Positions 42,505 to 55,971 of a stretch of DNA of 63,780 bases are shown here, one piece after another (within the stretch, counting starts at the first letter, position 1; the number at the start of each line of letters is the position of its first letter). The position numbers were made by a program, and so were the translations under genes. A model generated the notes under the pieces. It was given only the letters and a program-made list of their open reading frames with translations. It had not been told where the DNA came from and did not search any database. The stretch lies in contig JADKID010000030.1 of NCBI GenBank assembly GCA_016721425.1, positions 1 to 63,780 on the forward strand, written 5' to 3'. Source of the DNA: Bryobacterales bacterium. GTDB taxonomy: Bacteria; Acidobacteriota; Terriglobia; Bryobacterales; Bryobacteraceae.

Positions 42505-43251
42505 ATGGCTACACAAACGCAAGAACCGATCATCATTATCAAAAAGGTCAAAGGCCACGGCGGCCACCATGGCGGCGCATGGAAAGTGGCCTACGCGGAC
42601 TTCGTTACCGCCATGATGGCTCTCTTCATCGTGCTGTGGCTCCTCAACTCCAGCCAAAAGGTGCAGGTCGCGGTGGGCGGGTACTTCAGGGATCCCAAGG
42701 GCGCTGGGAAGATGGTGGGCAGTACAAAAGGTGGCTCGGGCGAAGCCATGACCTTGCAGATGAAGGATATGGACAAGCTGAAGAAGAAGATCGAGGCGGC
42801 GATGAAGAAGGAGATCAAGGACTTCGAGAAGCTAAGGGAGTTCGTTGAGATCACCGTGACGGAAGAGGGGCTCCGGGTGGAATTGATGGAGGCCGAAAAC
42901 GCCACGTTCTTTGAGAAGGGAAGGCCGGATCCAACCGGCATGGGGTCTCAGGTGCTTTCCGAACTTGGTGCCCAACTCAGCCAGCTGCCGAACGATGTTG
43001 TGCTGGAGGGCCACACCGATGGCCACCCCTACGTTGCGCCAGGCGGTTTCGGAAACTGGGAACTGTCGTCTGACCGCGCTAACGCGGCACGTCGCCTCAT
43101 GGTTGACAAAGGACTGGCGCTCGAACGCATAGCACAGGTGAGGGGCTTCGCCGACCGAAGGTTGAGGAAGCCTTCCGATCCTTTGGCCTCCTCTAATCGC
43201 CGCGTATCTGTGATCGTTCGATTCCTGCCGGATCTGGGTGACAAGAAGTAA
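42505..43251 (+). CDS. motB: Flagellar stator protein MotB (second pair)
   Basis: 248 residues. KKVKGHGGHHGGAWKVAYADFVTAMMALFIVLWLL contains the ion-binding aspartate at residue 32. A lysine-rich linker leads to the OmpA domain (VVLEGHTDGHPYVAPGGFGNWELSSDRANAARR, VRGFADRRLRKPSDPLASSNRRVSVIV). Basic N-terminal box typical of proton MotB. 14 bp after motA2; last gene of the plus-strand export operon. Confidence 0.95.
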   Translation: MATQTQEPIIIIKKVKGHGGHHGGAWKVAYADFVTAMMALFIVLWLLNSSQKVQVAVGGYFRDPKGAGKMVGSTKGGSGEAMTLQMKDMDKLKKKIEAAMKKEIKDFEKLREFVEITVTEEGLRVELMEAENATFFEKGRPDPTGMGSQVLSELGAQLSQLPNDVVLEGHTDGHPYVAPGGFGNWELSSDRANAARRLMVDKGLALERIAQVRGFADRRLRKPSDPLASSNRRVSVIVRFLPDLGDKK

Positions 43252-43660
43252 CGGCCGACTGACGGCATTGGCCACTCTCGGTCGACCCCTCACGCCGGCT
43301 ACCAAGGCGTCTCGAAGGCGGCCGGAGTGTGAAGATATGGGGCCCATATCGTGCCCACCCACCGTGTCATCTGCCAATGGCGTCTATTCCGGCGTTTTGA
43401 AAACACGAGCGCAGCCCAGAGTCGCGTGGAAGTCGCGCCGACCGGCGCATCCCACGCCTTCCAACACAACCTCCACCGCGGCGAGCGCAAAGTCATTCAG
43501 CTCGCCCACGAACTCGAGCTCCACCGCAAGCCCCATCGCTTGCCCGCGTCGCGGCCCGTCCGCACAGCCCGCCTTTGCCCGCGCCAACATCTTCGAGCCC
43601 ATCGATTGCTCAGATGAATTATGCCGACCAAAGCCACATCGTCAACAAAACTAACGCCAT
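43252..43660. other. Non-coding gap at the end of the flagellar island
   Basis: About 400 bases between motB2 and the convergent sugar transferase. Open frames on both strands have no recognisable motif or ribosome site. I see no clear terminator hairpin either. Confidence 0.4.
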
Positions 43661-45064
43661 CTAGTTCGCCCCCCGGCCCAGAATCACGGCCGGAACGGTC
43701 TTCAGCATAATCCACCAGTCCAAACCCAGGCTCCACCGGTCGATGTAGTCGAGATCCAACCGCATCCACTCGTCAAAATCCAGGCGGTCCCGCCCCGCCA
43801 GCGCCCACAGGCACGTCAAACCCGGCCGCATCCGCAGCCGCCGCCTCTGCCACCGCTCGTAATGCGCCACCTCGTCGGGTACCGGAGGTCGCGGACCCAC
43901 GATCGCCATCTCCCCGCGCACCACATTCCATAACTGTGGCAGTTCGTCCAGCGAGAACTTGCGCAGCCACCGCCCCACCCCGGTTAGTCGCGGATCATTC
44001 GGGATCTTAAATGCCGTCTGCTTCACGTTCAGGTGCGCCAACTCCGCCTTCCGGGCCTCCGCGTCTTCCACCATCGTCCGAAACTTAAACAACGTGAAAC
44101 GCCGGCCGTTCAACCCGCACCGCTCCTGCCGGAATAGCGCCGGCCCCTGCGATGTCAGCCGGATCACCACCCAGATCGCCGCCAGAACCGGTGTTAGCGC
44201 CACCAAAGCCACGCCCGCCACCGCCAGGTCCGTCAACCGCTTCATCAACAGCCGGAATTCATCATGCGGCGCCCCGGAGAAGGTCAACATCGCCTCCCCC
44301 TCCAGCCGCTCCAGCCCTACCCGGCTATGCATATGCGGGAAAAAATCCACGTGCAGCCGAGTTCGCACCCCTTCCTCTTCACAGAGCAGGAAGATGTCCT
44401 CCAACTCCCCCAGCTTCTCGCTGTCCACCGCGAAAACGATCTCGTCTACCACCTGCCGGCCCAGAATCTCCGGCAGCCCCGCCAGTTCGGTCACCGCGTA
44501 CTCGCGCGCCAACTGCACAATTCCCGCCCCGTCACCCAAAAAACCGAGCAATCGGAGCCCATATGCCTCGCTGCCCTCAATCAGCGCCCCAATCCGCAAC
44601 GCTGTACTACCCGTCCCAACCACATATACGTAGCGCCGCGATGCGTCCCCGCCCAGAAACCGCGGAGCCAGCCCCCGAACCGCCAACCGGAATACGATCA
44701 GCCCGCCGACGGCAAAGAGAAGGAAAAGCCCTAAAAAAGGCCGGCTCAGGTCAATTCGCTGGAAGTATTCAAAGAGGATGACCCCCGCCGACGCTGCCAA
44801 GCTCTGCTGCGCCGCCCGCCAGATCACCATCCGCCGCCGGCCCCGCAAAACTTCGTCATAGACCGCCAGCCAGTATCCACTCAGAACCCAGGCACCCACC
44901 GCTCCTAGGATCAGGATCCCTTTCACCGGATCCAGGATGTAAAACGCCCGCTCCAGCGGCATCCTCGACCGGATCGCATACGCGGCCTCAAAAGCCAGCC
45001 ATATCAATAAGATATCGGCCAGCGCCAAAAACGGCCTCGCCTTGCGATGTTGCCTGCTGAACAC
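43661..45064 (-). CDS. Polyprenyl-phosphate sugar-1-phosphate transferase (WbaP/ExoY type)
   Basis: 467 residues. Four to five N-terminal membrane helices (ALADILLIWLAFEAAYAIRS onward), a nucleotide-binding-like middle domain (YVYVVGTGSTALRIGALIEGSEAYGLRLLGFLGD), and the catalytic bacterial sugar transferase domain from about residue 270: FKFRTMVEDAE, KFSLDELPQLWNVVRGEMAIVGPRPP, and MRPGLTCLWALAGRDRLDFDEWMRLDLDYI. Transfers a sugar phosphate from a nucleotide sugar to undecaprenyl phosphate, the first step of exopolysaccharide or O-antigen synthesis. Such enzymes often accompany exosortase loci; this one is monocistronic here. Confidence 0.93.
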   Translation of the reverse strand: MFSRQHRKARPFLALADILLIWLAFEAAYAIRSRMPLERAFYILDPVKGILILGAVGAWVLSGYWLAVYDEVLRGRRRMVIWRAAQQSLAASAGVILFEYFQRIDLSRPFLGLFLLFAVGGLIVFRLAVRGLAPRFLGGDASRRYVYVVGTGSTALRIGALIEGSEAYGLRLLGFLGDGAGIVQLAREYAVTELAGLPEILGRQVVDEIVFAVDSEKLGELEDIFLLCEEEGVRTRLHVDFFPHMHSRVGLERLEGEAMLTFSGAPHDEFRLLMKRLTDLAVAGVALVALTPVLAAIWVVIRLTSQGPALFRQERCGLNGRRFTLFKFRTMVEDAEARKAELAHLNVKQTAFKIPNDPRLTGVGRWLRKFSLDELPQLWNVVRGEMAIVGPRPPVPDEVAHYERWQRRRLRMRPGLTCLWALAGRDRLDFDEWMRLDLDYIDRWSLGLDWWIMLKTVPAVILGRGAN

Positions 45065-45593
45065 GGTTCGCCCATCAGAATATCACGCCCCCACTTCACT
45101 CACCCGCCCATCTCCACCACCAGAGGACAACGTCAACCACATTTCTTCTTGCATGCATGTTGCAACTTCGTGTTTCGAGTGTTACTCTTGTTTTGTAGCC
45201 GCGACGGATGAACGGCAGCCAAACGGCAAGCGAGTAAAAAAGCTTGCGCAACTCGAGAGAGTCTGTTAGTCTGGTTGATGTGCGCCGACGGATGGGCAGA
45301 AAGCGGAAAGCCACGCAGTAGCTGGAGACAGCGGAAGCAGGCAGAACGCACAGCCCGGTTGGAGCAGTCCGAAGCAGTTTTCAAGTTTCCCGACTTTTGG
45401 CAAACGAAACTTGTGCGCTTCCTGGAGACGGGACGCAAGCAAGTGCGTGCCAAGACGCCATTCGAGGCCGGCATCAGTCAGCTCTTCCTTAGGGATCGGT
45501 TGCTGATGTTCAGATCTTTGACAATCTGGTTGAACGCGAAGTTAATTCCGTTTCAGACTTGAGTAATAACCGGGGCGAAGTCAAACTCAATAT
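45065..45593 (+). promoter_or_regulatory. Leader and promoter region of the rRNA operon
   Basis: No gene is credible in these 529 bases. A possible core promoter is TTGCGC (near 45243) with a weak -10 (TAGTCT) 17 bases on. The boxA-like element (annotated separately) and a run of leader RNA precede 16S. Confidence 0.4.
45512..45526 (+). promoter_or_regulatory. boxA-like antitermination element in the rRNA leader
   Basis: ATCTTTGACAAT resembles boxA (GCTCTTTAACAAT form) and recurs as TTCTTTGACAAT in the 16S-23S spacer. NusB/NusE binding during rRNA transcription is the known role of such sites. Confidence 0.55.
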
Positions 45594-47097
<1,504 letters not shown>

Positions 47098-47332
47098 AGA
47101 AAACGGATCGAAACCCCATTTGTACAGGGTTAACAAAATCGGTCCCAAGGGTACGATCGGCTTCGGCTGGTCTATCCTGTCCCGGATCTCTTCTTGAGTA
47201 TGAAATTGTGATTTAACTAGTGCAGGTGAGCTTGCCTCCCTGCCTCGCGTTCAACTGGCCTCGATAACCTGTAATAGGTTGGGGCCGGATCTCGGTGCAA
47301 GCCTGAGGTCTGGCCCCAATCCTGACACAAGA

Positions 47333-47408
47333 GGGGCTGTAGCTCAGCTGGGAGAGCGCCTGATTTGCATTCAGGAGGTCATCGGTTCGATCCCGTTCAG
47401 CTCCACCA
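47333..47408 (+). tRNA. tRNA-Ala(TGC)
   Basis: 76 bases with GGGGCTG / CAGCTCC acceptor strands, D arm GCTCAGCTGGGAGAGC, anticodon loop TTTGCAT (anticodon TGC), T arm GGTTCGATCCC, and encoded CCA. First tRNA in the 16S-23S spacer. Confidence 0.98.
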
Positions 47409-47418
47409 GCATCCACCC

Positions 47419-47495
<77 letters not shown>

Positions 47496-47596
47496 CCTAC
47501 CACCCAACCTCGCGTGTCAGTCAGATCACTTGAATAGAGCAGAAGCCAAGATTCTCGGAAGAGAAGATTGCCTCCTGAGCTAATCAGGACCAACAG

Positions 47597-47629
47597 GTTC
47601 TTTGACAATTGAATATTGACGGGTAATCC
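47597..47629 (+). promoter_or_regulatory. boxA-like element and 5' strand of the 23S processing stem
   Basis: TTCTTTGACAAT (47599-47610) repeats the leader boxA. The overlapping 47607-47629 (ending ATTGACGGGTAATCC) is complementary, with one bulged base, to 50760-50781 after the 23S gene. The paired strands would loop out pre-23S for RNase III. Confidence 0.7.
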
Positions 47630-47791
47630 GCAAATTGCCGCGTCATCATGGGACGTCATAGCCCATGGTGATGCAAGTTGCTCTGAAGCCATGGGGAGAC
47701 CCCAGGGTGTGGGAGTGACTGTCAGAGCGCTGAGAATCTGAGCCTAGTCTAGGTTCAGTCTTGAAAGTTCTGTGAATGGTGTTAATTTTAT

Positions 47792-50704
<2,913 letters not shown>

Positions 50705-50759
50705 AAAATTTACTCCAAGCATAGAGCTTTCCTCTGACAAGCTGCAAGGCAGCAATAGT

Positions 50760-50781
50760 GGATTACCCGTCAATATCAATT
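50760..50781 (+). other. 3' strand of the 23S processing stem
   Basis: GGATTACCCGTCAATATC at this position pairs with 47607-47629 upstream of 23S, giving a long stem that brackets the 23S precursor. Confidence 0.7.
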
Positions 50782-50799
50782 CCTTAGCTCTCACAAGCT

Positions 50800-50915
50800 T
50801 TGGGTGATCCTAGCGAGAGGGTCCCACCCGTTCCCATCCCGAACACGGTAGTTAAGCCTCTCAGCCCCGATGGTACTGCGTGCGCAAGTGCGTGGGAGAG
50901 TAGGACGTCGCCCGA
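50800..50915 (+). rRNA. rrf: 5S ribosomal RNA
   Basis: About 116 bases with the conserved CCCATCCCGAACACGG loop and a TTGGGTGA / TCGCCCGA terminal helix. Follows 23S by about 95 bases. Confidence 0.95.
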
Positions 50916-50922
50916 TTAACAC

Positions 50923-50956
50923 AAAAAGCCCCGGTATCATACCCGGGGCTTTTTTG
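50923..50956 (+). terminator. Intrinsic terminator of the rRNA operon
   Basis: AAAAAGCCCCGG, a short loop, then CCGGGGCTTTTTT: a strong GC stem followed by a T run, eight bases after 5S. Confidence 0.9.
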
Positions 50957-51338
50957 CGTCTACCCCCGCCCGCCCGCCTCCTCACACCAGCTTCTTCTGG
51001 TCGTGGTAGGGGCATCCAATGCTGAGCGCCCCTCGCACAGATCCGTAAATGCAGAGTTACCATATGCGGCTTCGGCGTAAGGTCTTGACGCAAAGAAGGG
51101 CTCTTCCGGATAGGGATGTAGAACCTGGCATGATGGGACGTACTTACGGGTGAGTCGATTGAAGCGAAACCAGTAGAGCCATGTCCGTTTTCTTTGGCGC
51201 AGCTGTTACCGCCGGTGCAAAAATCCCCATAGTGCCGATCGAAGAGTTCCCACCTGACGGAGGATGAGGCCAACAGTCGGCGGCAACTATGTTCTTGCAT
51301 CAGGTGCAGTTGCTACTACAACCACTGGCCCATTTTGA
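50957..51338. other. Unassigned stretch after the rRNA operon
   Basis: About 380 bases without a credible gene. A minus-strand open frame of 169 codons runs back through the 5S gene and is not coding. The sequence leads into decayed genes. Confidence 0.4.
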
Positions 51339-51612
51339 TGCAACATGCCTGGCCCGATACCTGTCGTCTTACTCGGCCGGCCGGCCGTTGATCAGCGTCT
51401 TCAGGGCAAGGTCCTCGGCTGGCTCTGGTCCGCGACGCGGCACTGCGGGTTCTTGCAGCGGCTGATGCTATCGGCATTCGCGGACTCCTTGTGCACGCCA
51501 TCTCCGAAGAGGCCAGGCAGAGGGCGCTCGGGTTTGATTCGTCGCCGCTGGACCCGTTGACACTGATGGTTACGTTGTCTGATTTGCGTGAGTTGCTAGC
51601 GGACGGGTAGTG
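51339..51612 (+). pseudogene. Remnant of a GNAT acetyltransferase (toxin-like)
   Basis: One frame reads NMPGPIPVVLLGRPAVDQRLQGKVLG, the GNAT acetyl-CoA-binding motif (RLQGKxLG), then shifts near 51425 into RDAALRVLAAADAIGIRGLLVHAISEEARQ and GFDSSPLDPLTLMVTLSDL, ending at TAG 51610. This is the C-terminal half of the GNAT family found as the toxin of GNAT-RHH toxin-antitoxin pairs. The N-terminal half and the antitoxin gene are missing. Confidence 0.75.
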
Positions 51613-51654
51613 GGCGGGGCTGTAGTTCCAGACTACCGCGCCCAAGCGTCTCAC

Positions 51655-52692
51655 GAGGGATTACGTAAGTAAGTGAGATTCCGCCCCGGCCAGGATGCAG
51701 TTGGTATTGAAGTAGTGAATGGAGCCTTTGGTTTTTGCGGGCAACTTCTGAGAGCGCGCATCGCCGCTACCAGCACACGCTTCAAATCTTGCTTGGTGTG
51801 GTTGGCCAGCCCGCTGGTTCCTGACTGCGTTCCACACCAGTTCTTCCGGGTCCACTTGTGGCGAGTACGGGGGCGAAACAAAAACTGCAGCCGTCTCTCT
51901 GTCGAGGCTGCGGAACCCTTCACCGCACGGGACCGGTGGACGGAATTGCCATCACCACCAGGGAAACCGGATGTCTGGCACCTCCGAGAAGTCTCTTGAA
52001 GAACTCCACGTACACCCCGTTGTTGAGGTTGCCTTCGGTCAACATGAACCGCATCTGCCCCAGATTGTTAATCGCCGAAATCAGGCTAGAGCGAAACCGC
52101 GCTCCCGTGCTTTTCACAATCGGCGTCCTGCCCGATGGCCCCCAAGTCGTGCCAGTATGGTAATCGTACGCCACACTCGTCGCTGAACCAGATCTCAGCC
52201 CCGGTTTTCGAGGCCATTTGACGGATCAGAGGGAACTCCTATCGCTTCCAACGCTCAACCCGCGCGGCGTCCTGTTCATAGCCACGGTGCAGCGGACGCT
52301 GGCAACTCACTCCCAGTTGGCGCATGAGGTATGCTGCATCGGCTCAGTTTCGCCCGGAACCGTTCCGCGATCAGCCAGTACGCCGCCTCCAGGGTCCAGA
52401 GAGCAAACTCAAACCGGTGATGCAATGGCGTCTGGGTTGTTACTAGGTCGTAAAGGCCCTTCAAAGGCAGTCGGCGCAATTTCATCGGCTGGCCCAGCAA
52501 CTTCTTCGCCTTCAGCGCTCCCAACCCTCCGCTCCGATAAGCCGCCAGCCAGTTGTAGATGCAGCACTTCCCCAAGCCCAGCGCCCGAACCACGTCTTCG
52601 GGTTGCTGGCTGCCTTGAACCGGATGGATGAAACGGAGTCGGATTTCTTCCAGCGTCTTGTGATCAAGTCTCCGGCCGTCCAATTTGGGCAC
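51655..52692 (-). mobile_element. Decayed IS630-family transposase
   Basis: From GTG 52692: LDGRRLDHKTLEEIRLRF, then the helix-turn-helix QQPEDVVRALGLGKCCIYNWLAAYRSGGLGALKAKK, a middle (MRQLGVSCQRPLHRGYEQDAARVERWKR) in a second frame with a TAG, a DDE-domain block WFSDECG, then DYHTGTTWGPSGRTPIVKSTGARF and GVYVEFFKRLLGGA, and the last catalytic region DPEELVWNAV. These pieces lie in three frames in the right order, so the element is dead. I could not define terminal inverted repeats or a TA duplication. Confidence 0.8.
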
Positions 52693-53203
52693 TCTCTTTA
52701 GGTGATCACGGTGGCAGTGAGGCTTCCAAAGTGGACTTACTGATGGGGAGATTAGTAGCTGCGCTGCGACACATAGAGTCAGTTGGTATGAACGGACCAT
52801 TGCGCCTACCTCACTGTCCCCCGAACATCGGAGTCCAGCAATGGTCAGAAGACAGCGTGATTCGTCTCGGGCAACACGAAGAGGCCCAGTACTCTGACAC
52901 CCATTCGAAACGAAGGCCATGCACTTTCGGAGCCGGGCGAGGACCGCAGGTACGGCAAGCGGATACCTGGTTGCGACAAAGTAGCGGTTGCAGCTTCTGG
53001 AGCCCAGGTTGTGGCGGACGCAAGGACGGGATCGCATCATCCACTTTCCCAGCAACTCCACTGTCGGGACACCACCAGCGGGAAGCGGCGAGCCGCGATC
53101 AACGTGCACCGTACCGGAGAGCGGGCACTTCAGCATGTTTGGCGAAGTGGCGTATTATTTAAGGGCACAGGTCACAATTAAAGGACAACTGACTGCTAGC
53201 AAG
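52693..53203. other. Unassigned stretch between the IS630 remnant and the TonB-like gene
   Basis: About 510 bases. The frame of the TonB-like gene is open upstream to 52988 but that part lacks any domain. I see no clear promoter; TATTAT at 53153 could be a -10. Confidence 0.4.
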
Positions 53204-54805
53204 ATGATGCTGATCGTCAGAGCAGGGCCCGACAGCCCCAGGCAATTGCGAAGAACGCTACCATTTGTGGCGTCTGTCTGCGTGCATGCTGTCGTGATTG
53301 GAAGCCTCCTACTTCTGCCGCCGTTTCCAGACGGAGCCTGGGGGGAGAAGCGAGTCAGGACGGCAGTACGTCTGGAGATCGCCCCCAAAGAGCACAAAGT
53401 CATCTGGCTCAGGAAGAATGAACGGCTGCCCGACATTTCGCCCACCGTCCAGCGAGCCGATGCCGGGCCGAAGCGCAAAGATCCGGACAAACTCGCAGTT
53501 GCGGCCAATCCTCCTAATGCCAGACATTGGGACCAGTTCATTTACGTGCCGGTTCCGAAGGTAGAGGAGCAGAAGGTCATTCCTTCACCCAACCTTCTCG
53601 TGACAACACTTGCCAGCCCGGTACCGCCCAAGCCAGAGCCACGCAAGTTCGTGCCACCGCCCGACCTGCCCAAAGTGGTGAAACCCCGAGAGATAGAACT
53701 GCAGGAACCGGCCATTGCCAAGAATTTGGGTGCAGGGCTCGATATGAAGGCGCCCGCCGGACTGTCGAAGGTGGACGCTCCAAAGCCGGCAGGCAAGAAG
53801 TTTGTCCCTCCTCCCGATCCACAGCGCAAAGTACCGTCCCGGATCATTGACCTTCCCGAAGGGCTGCCCCTTCAGGCTGGTAGCGCGGACGCCATCAAGC
53901 TGGCGATTCCAGTGGGCCAACCGGACGCTCCCAGGCCTCCAGGCAGGAAGTTTGTCCCTCCTGCCGCGCTGGCTGGCGGCAGCGGACTCGGCGGTGCGCG
54001 CGGCGGGGCGTCGGCCGGCGAGGCCGTCACGGTGCCGGATATCGCCTCGGCTCCTCTGCAGGCTGGAGTGCCTGGGGCGATCTCCGCTGTTATCATTTCG
54101 GCGAACCCTTCCGCCAATGCGAGTATCATTCCGCCCGAAGGTAACAGGGCATCGAAGATTCGATCCGGTTCGATGCCGGGCGGAAATGGAGGATCTCCGG
54201 GGTCCGCTGGAGGTGATGGCTTCATCGTTCCCGGTGTGACGGTGCGAGGTGGAAATGGCGTCAACTCCGGCAGCGAATTGGCTGCCAACAAACTCCCTCC
54301 GGCCCCTCTGGCTGCGTCGGCCGTCACACCAACACCCTTGCCCACCATCCGGCCGCGGTTGACCACGGCCACAGTGTCTGTCCCGCAACGACCGAATGCC
54401 CGCCGCGTGCCCCAGCAGGTGGAAGGCGTTTTCCAGAACCGTGTCGTGTACTGCACCGCCATGCCCGGGCCCTCAGGCGCATCTGACTGGGTCGTGTGGT
54501 TCGGAGAGACAGAGGCACTGCCTCCGGGCTCCAGAATCGTCATGCGTCCGCCCGTCGCTGGGAAGACTGCCCTGCCGGTTGGGAAGACCGCAGGCCCGGC
54601 CGAAACCCGCTTCTGGATCGTGGCACGCCTGGGCAAGAACGGCAGACTCACGGCTGTGAGCATCACCGGCGGCCTCGCCGCAAAGCAGGCGCAGGAACTG
54701 GCGAACGAAATGGACAAATGGGTCTTCACACCAGCCATCCGCAACGGCGAGGCGGTGGATGTGGACCTGGTGCTGGAGGCGAAATTGAGCGGGACGGGCA
54801 TGTAG
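53204..54805 (+). CDS. TonB-like envelope protein with proline-rich repeats
   Basis: 533 residues from ATG 53204. One membrane helix (LPFVASVCVHAVVIGSLLLLPPFP, about 21-44), then a long Pro/Lys-rich periplasmic linker with three copies of an (R/K)KFVPPP module, a Gly-rich stretch (about 260-400), and a C-terminal TonB-like domain (WIVARLGKNGRLTAVSITGGLAAKQAQELANEMDKWVFTPAIRNGEAVDVDLVLEAKLSG). TonB transduces proton-motive force to outer-membrane receptors; no ExbB/ExbD or receptor gene is nearby. It is the first plus-strand gene before the exosortase (about 190-bp gap), so a link to surface-protein sorting is possible but unproved. Confidence 0.8.
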   Translation: MMLIVRAGPDSPRQLRRTLPFVASVCVHAVVIGSLLLLPPFPDGAWGEKRVRTAVRLEIAPKEHKVIWLRKNERLPDISPTVQRADAGPKRKDPDKLAVAANPPNARHWDQFIYVPVPKVEEQKVIPSPNLLVTTLASPVPPKPEPRKFVPPPDLPKVVKPREIELQEPAIAKNLGAGLDMKAPAGLSKVDAPKPAGKKFVPPPDPQRKVPSRIIDLPEGLPLQAGSADAIKLAIPVGQPDAPRPPGRKFVPPAALAGGSGLGGARGGASAGEAVTVPDIASAPLQAGVPGAISAVIISANPSANASIIPPEGNRASKIRSGSMPGGNGGSPGSAGGDGFIVPGVTVRGGNGVNSGSELAANKLPPAPLAASAVTPTPLPTIRPRLTTATVSVPQRPNARRVPQQVEGVFQNRVVYCTAMPGPSGASDWVVWFGETEALPPGSRIVMRPPVAGKTALPVGKTAGPAETRFWIVARLGKNGRLTAVSITGGLAAKQAQELANEMDKWVFTPAIRNGEAVDVDLVLEAKLSGTGM

Positions 54806-55017
54806 TTCCCACGCCCGGGTGGAGAGCAAATGTGCTCTTCGGAGCCAATATTCATCCATAAGGGTTAGTCCTGCGAAGGGAGTTTCGAATGTGAGTACTG
54901 ATCCTTTTCAGCGCAGGTCCCCTGTGATAACGTTGAAACGATTGTGGCTCGGGCGATCGGTGCAGGGCATCCGCCCAGGCGGCACTACAAACAACCGTGC
55001 AAAATCCGGCGCACTCA

Positions 55018-55965
55018 ATGACATTGAAGGAAGAGCCAGCCGTACCAGCGTCAACCGTGGGCCAGAGCGGCGGCGCGTGGGCGTCGTGGCGGGATCTGCC
55101 TGGACCGCAGCGGTCCCGACTGGTCGGATACGCCGGCTTCCTGGTTCTCCTGACCCTGCTGTTCATCCAGCCACTCGCCAAGCTGATGTGGCATGCCGCC
55201 CAGAGCGATTTGCACTCGCACATCATCCTGGTACCATTCATCACCGGCTACCTGCTCTACCTCCAGCGGGGGCAGACCTCGGCTGCCTATCGTACCTCAA
55301 TTGCCGGAACCATCGTTCTGGGCGCGATCGGAATTGGGATGCTGGCCGCGGGAATCAGCTGGCGCGGCAGTCTCAGCCTCAACGACGGACTGGCGGTGAT
55401 GGCATTGTCGTTTGTCAGTTTCGTCGCGGCCGGCGGTTTTCTGTTCCTCGGTTCGAAGTGGATGGCCGCATCGGCCTTTCCCCTGGCGTTTCTGATCTTC
55501 CTGGTTCCCCTGCCCGATGCCGCGGTCGATTGGCTGGAAAAGGCTTCCATGCTCGCGTCCGCGGACGCTGCCGCCCTGTATTTTCGGCTGACGGGAACAA
55601 TCGTGTTCCGTCAGGGCCAGGTGTTCCATTTGCCCGGAATCGTGCTCCAGGTGGCCCAGGAGTGCAGCGGGATTCGCTCCAGTTGGGTGCTGTTCATCAC
55701 CAGCCTGCTCGCGTCTCATGTCTTTCTGAAAACCCGGTGGCGAAGGCTTCTGCTGGTAGCCTTCGTGATTCCGCTCGGCATCCTGCGGAACGGGTTTCGG
55801 ATCCTGGTAATCGGGTTGCTTTGCGTGCATGTCGGTCCCCACATGATCGATAGCCCCATCCACCATAGGGGCGGTCCCGTGTTCTTCGCGTTGTCGCTGG
55901 TTCCCCTGGCATTATTATTGTGGTGGCTGCGGCGCCAGGAGCAGCGGCGGAACCTGGCGGACTGA
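55018..55965 (+). CDS. Exosortase (membrane transpeptidase for VPDGG-tailed proteins)
   Basis: 315 residues, about eight membrane helices. The exosortase catalytic triad is visible: cysteine in AQECSGIRSS (about residue 216), arginine in RNGFRILVIG, and histidine in IHHRGG. It cleaves C-terminal sorting tails and passes the protein to the cell surface. The substrates at 59846 and 61650 end in VPDGG tails, close to the VPDSG class served by exosortase C; the subtype is inference. No EpsI domain is fused. GTG 54997 in the same frame is an alternative start; neither has a good ribosome site. It lies 6 bp before prsK. Confidence 0.92.
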   Translation: MTLKEEPAVPASTVGQSGGAWASWRDLPGPQRSRLVGYAGFLVLLTLLFIQPLAKLMWHAAQSDLHSHIILVPFITGYLLYLQRGQTSAAYRTSIAGTIVLGAIGIGMLAAGISWRGSLSLNDGLAVMALSFVSFVAAGGFLFLGSKWMAASAFPLAFLIFLVPLPDAAVDWLEKASMLASADAAALYFRLTGTIVFRQGQVFHLPGIVLQVAQECSGIRSSWVLFITSLLASHVFLKTRWRRLLLVAFVIPLGILRNGFRILVIGLLCVHVGPHMIDSPIHHRGGPVFFALSLVPLALLLWWLRRQEQRRNLAD

Positions 55966-55971
55966 GGATAC

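Noticed and set aside
45518..45546. TTGACA with GTTAAT 17 bases on, as a core promoter of the rRNA operon
   Set aside because: The TTTGACAAT word recurs in the 16S-23S spacer and fits boxA better; a promoter this close to 16S would leave no room for the leader.
54819..55853. A 344-codon frame overlapping the exosortase gene
   Set aside because: It is an arginine/glycine-rich shadow; the exosortase frame holds the membrane helices and catalytic residues.
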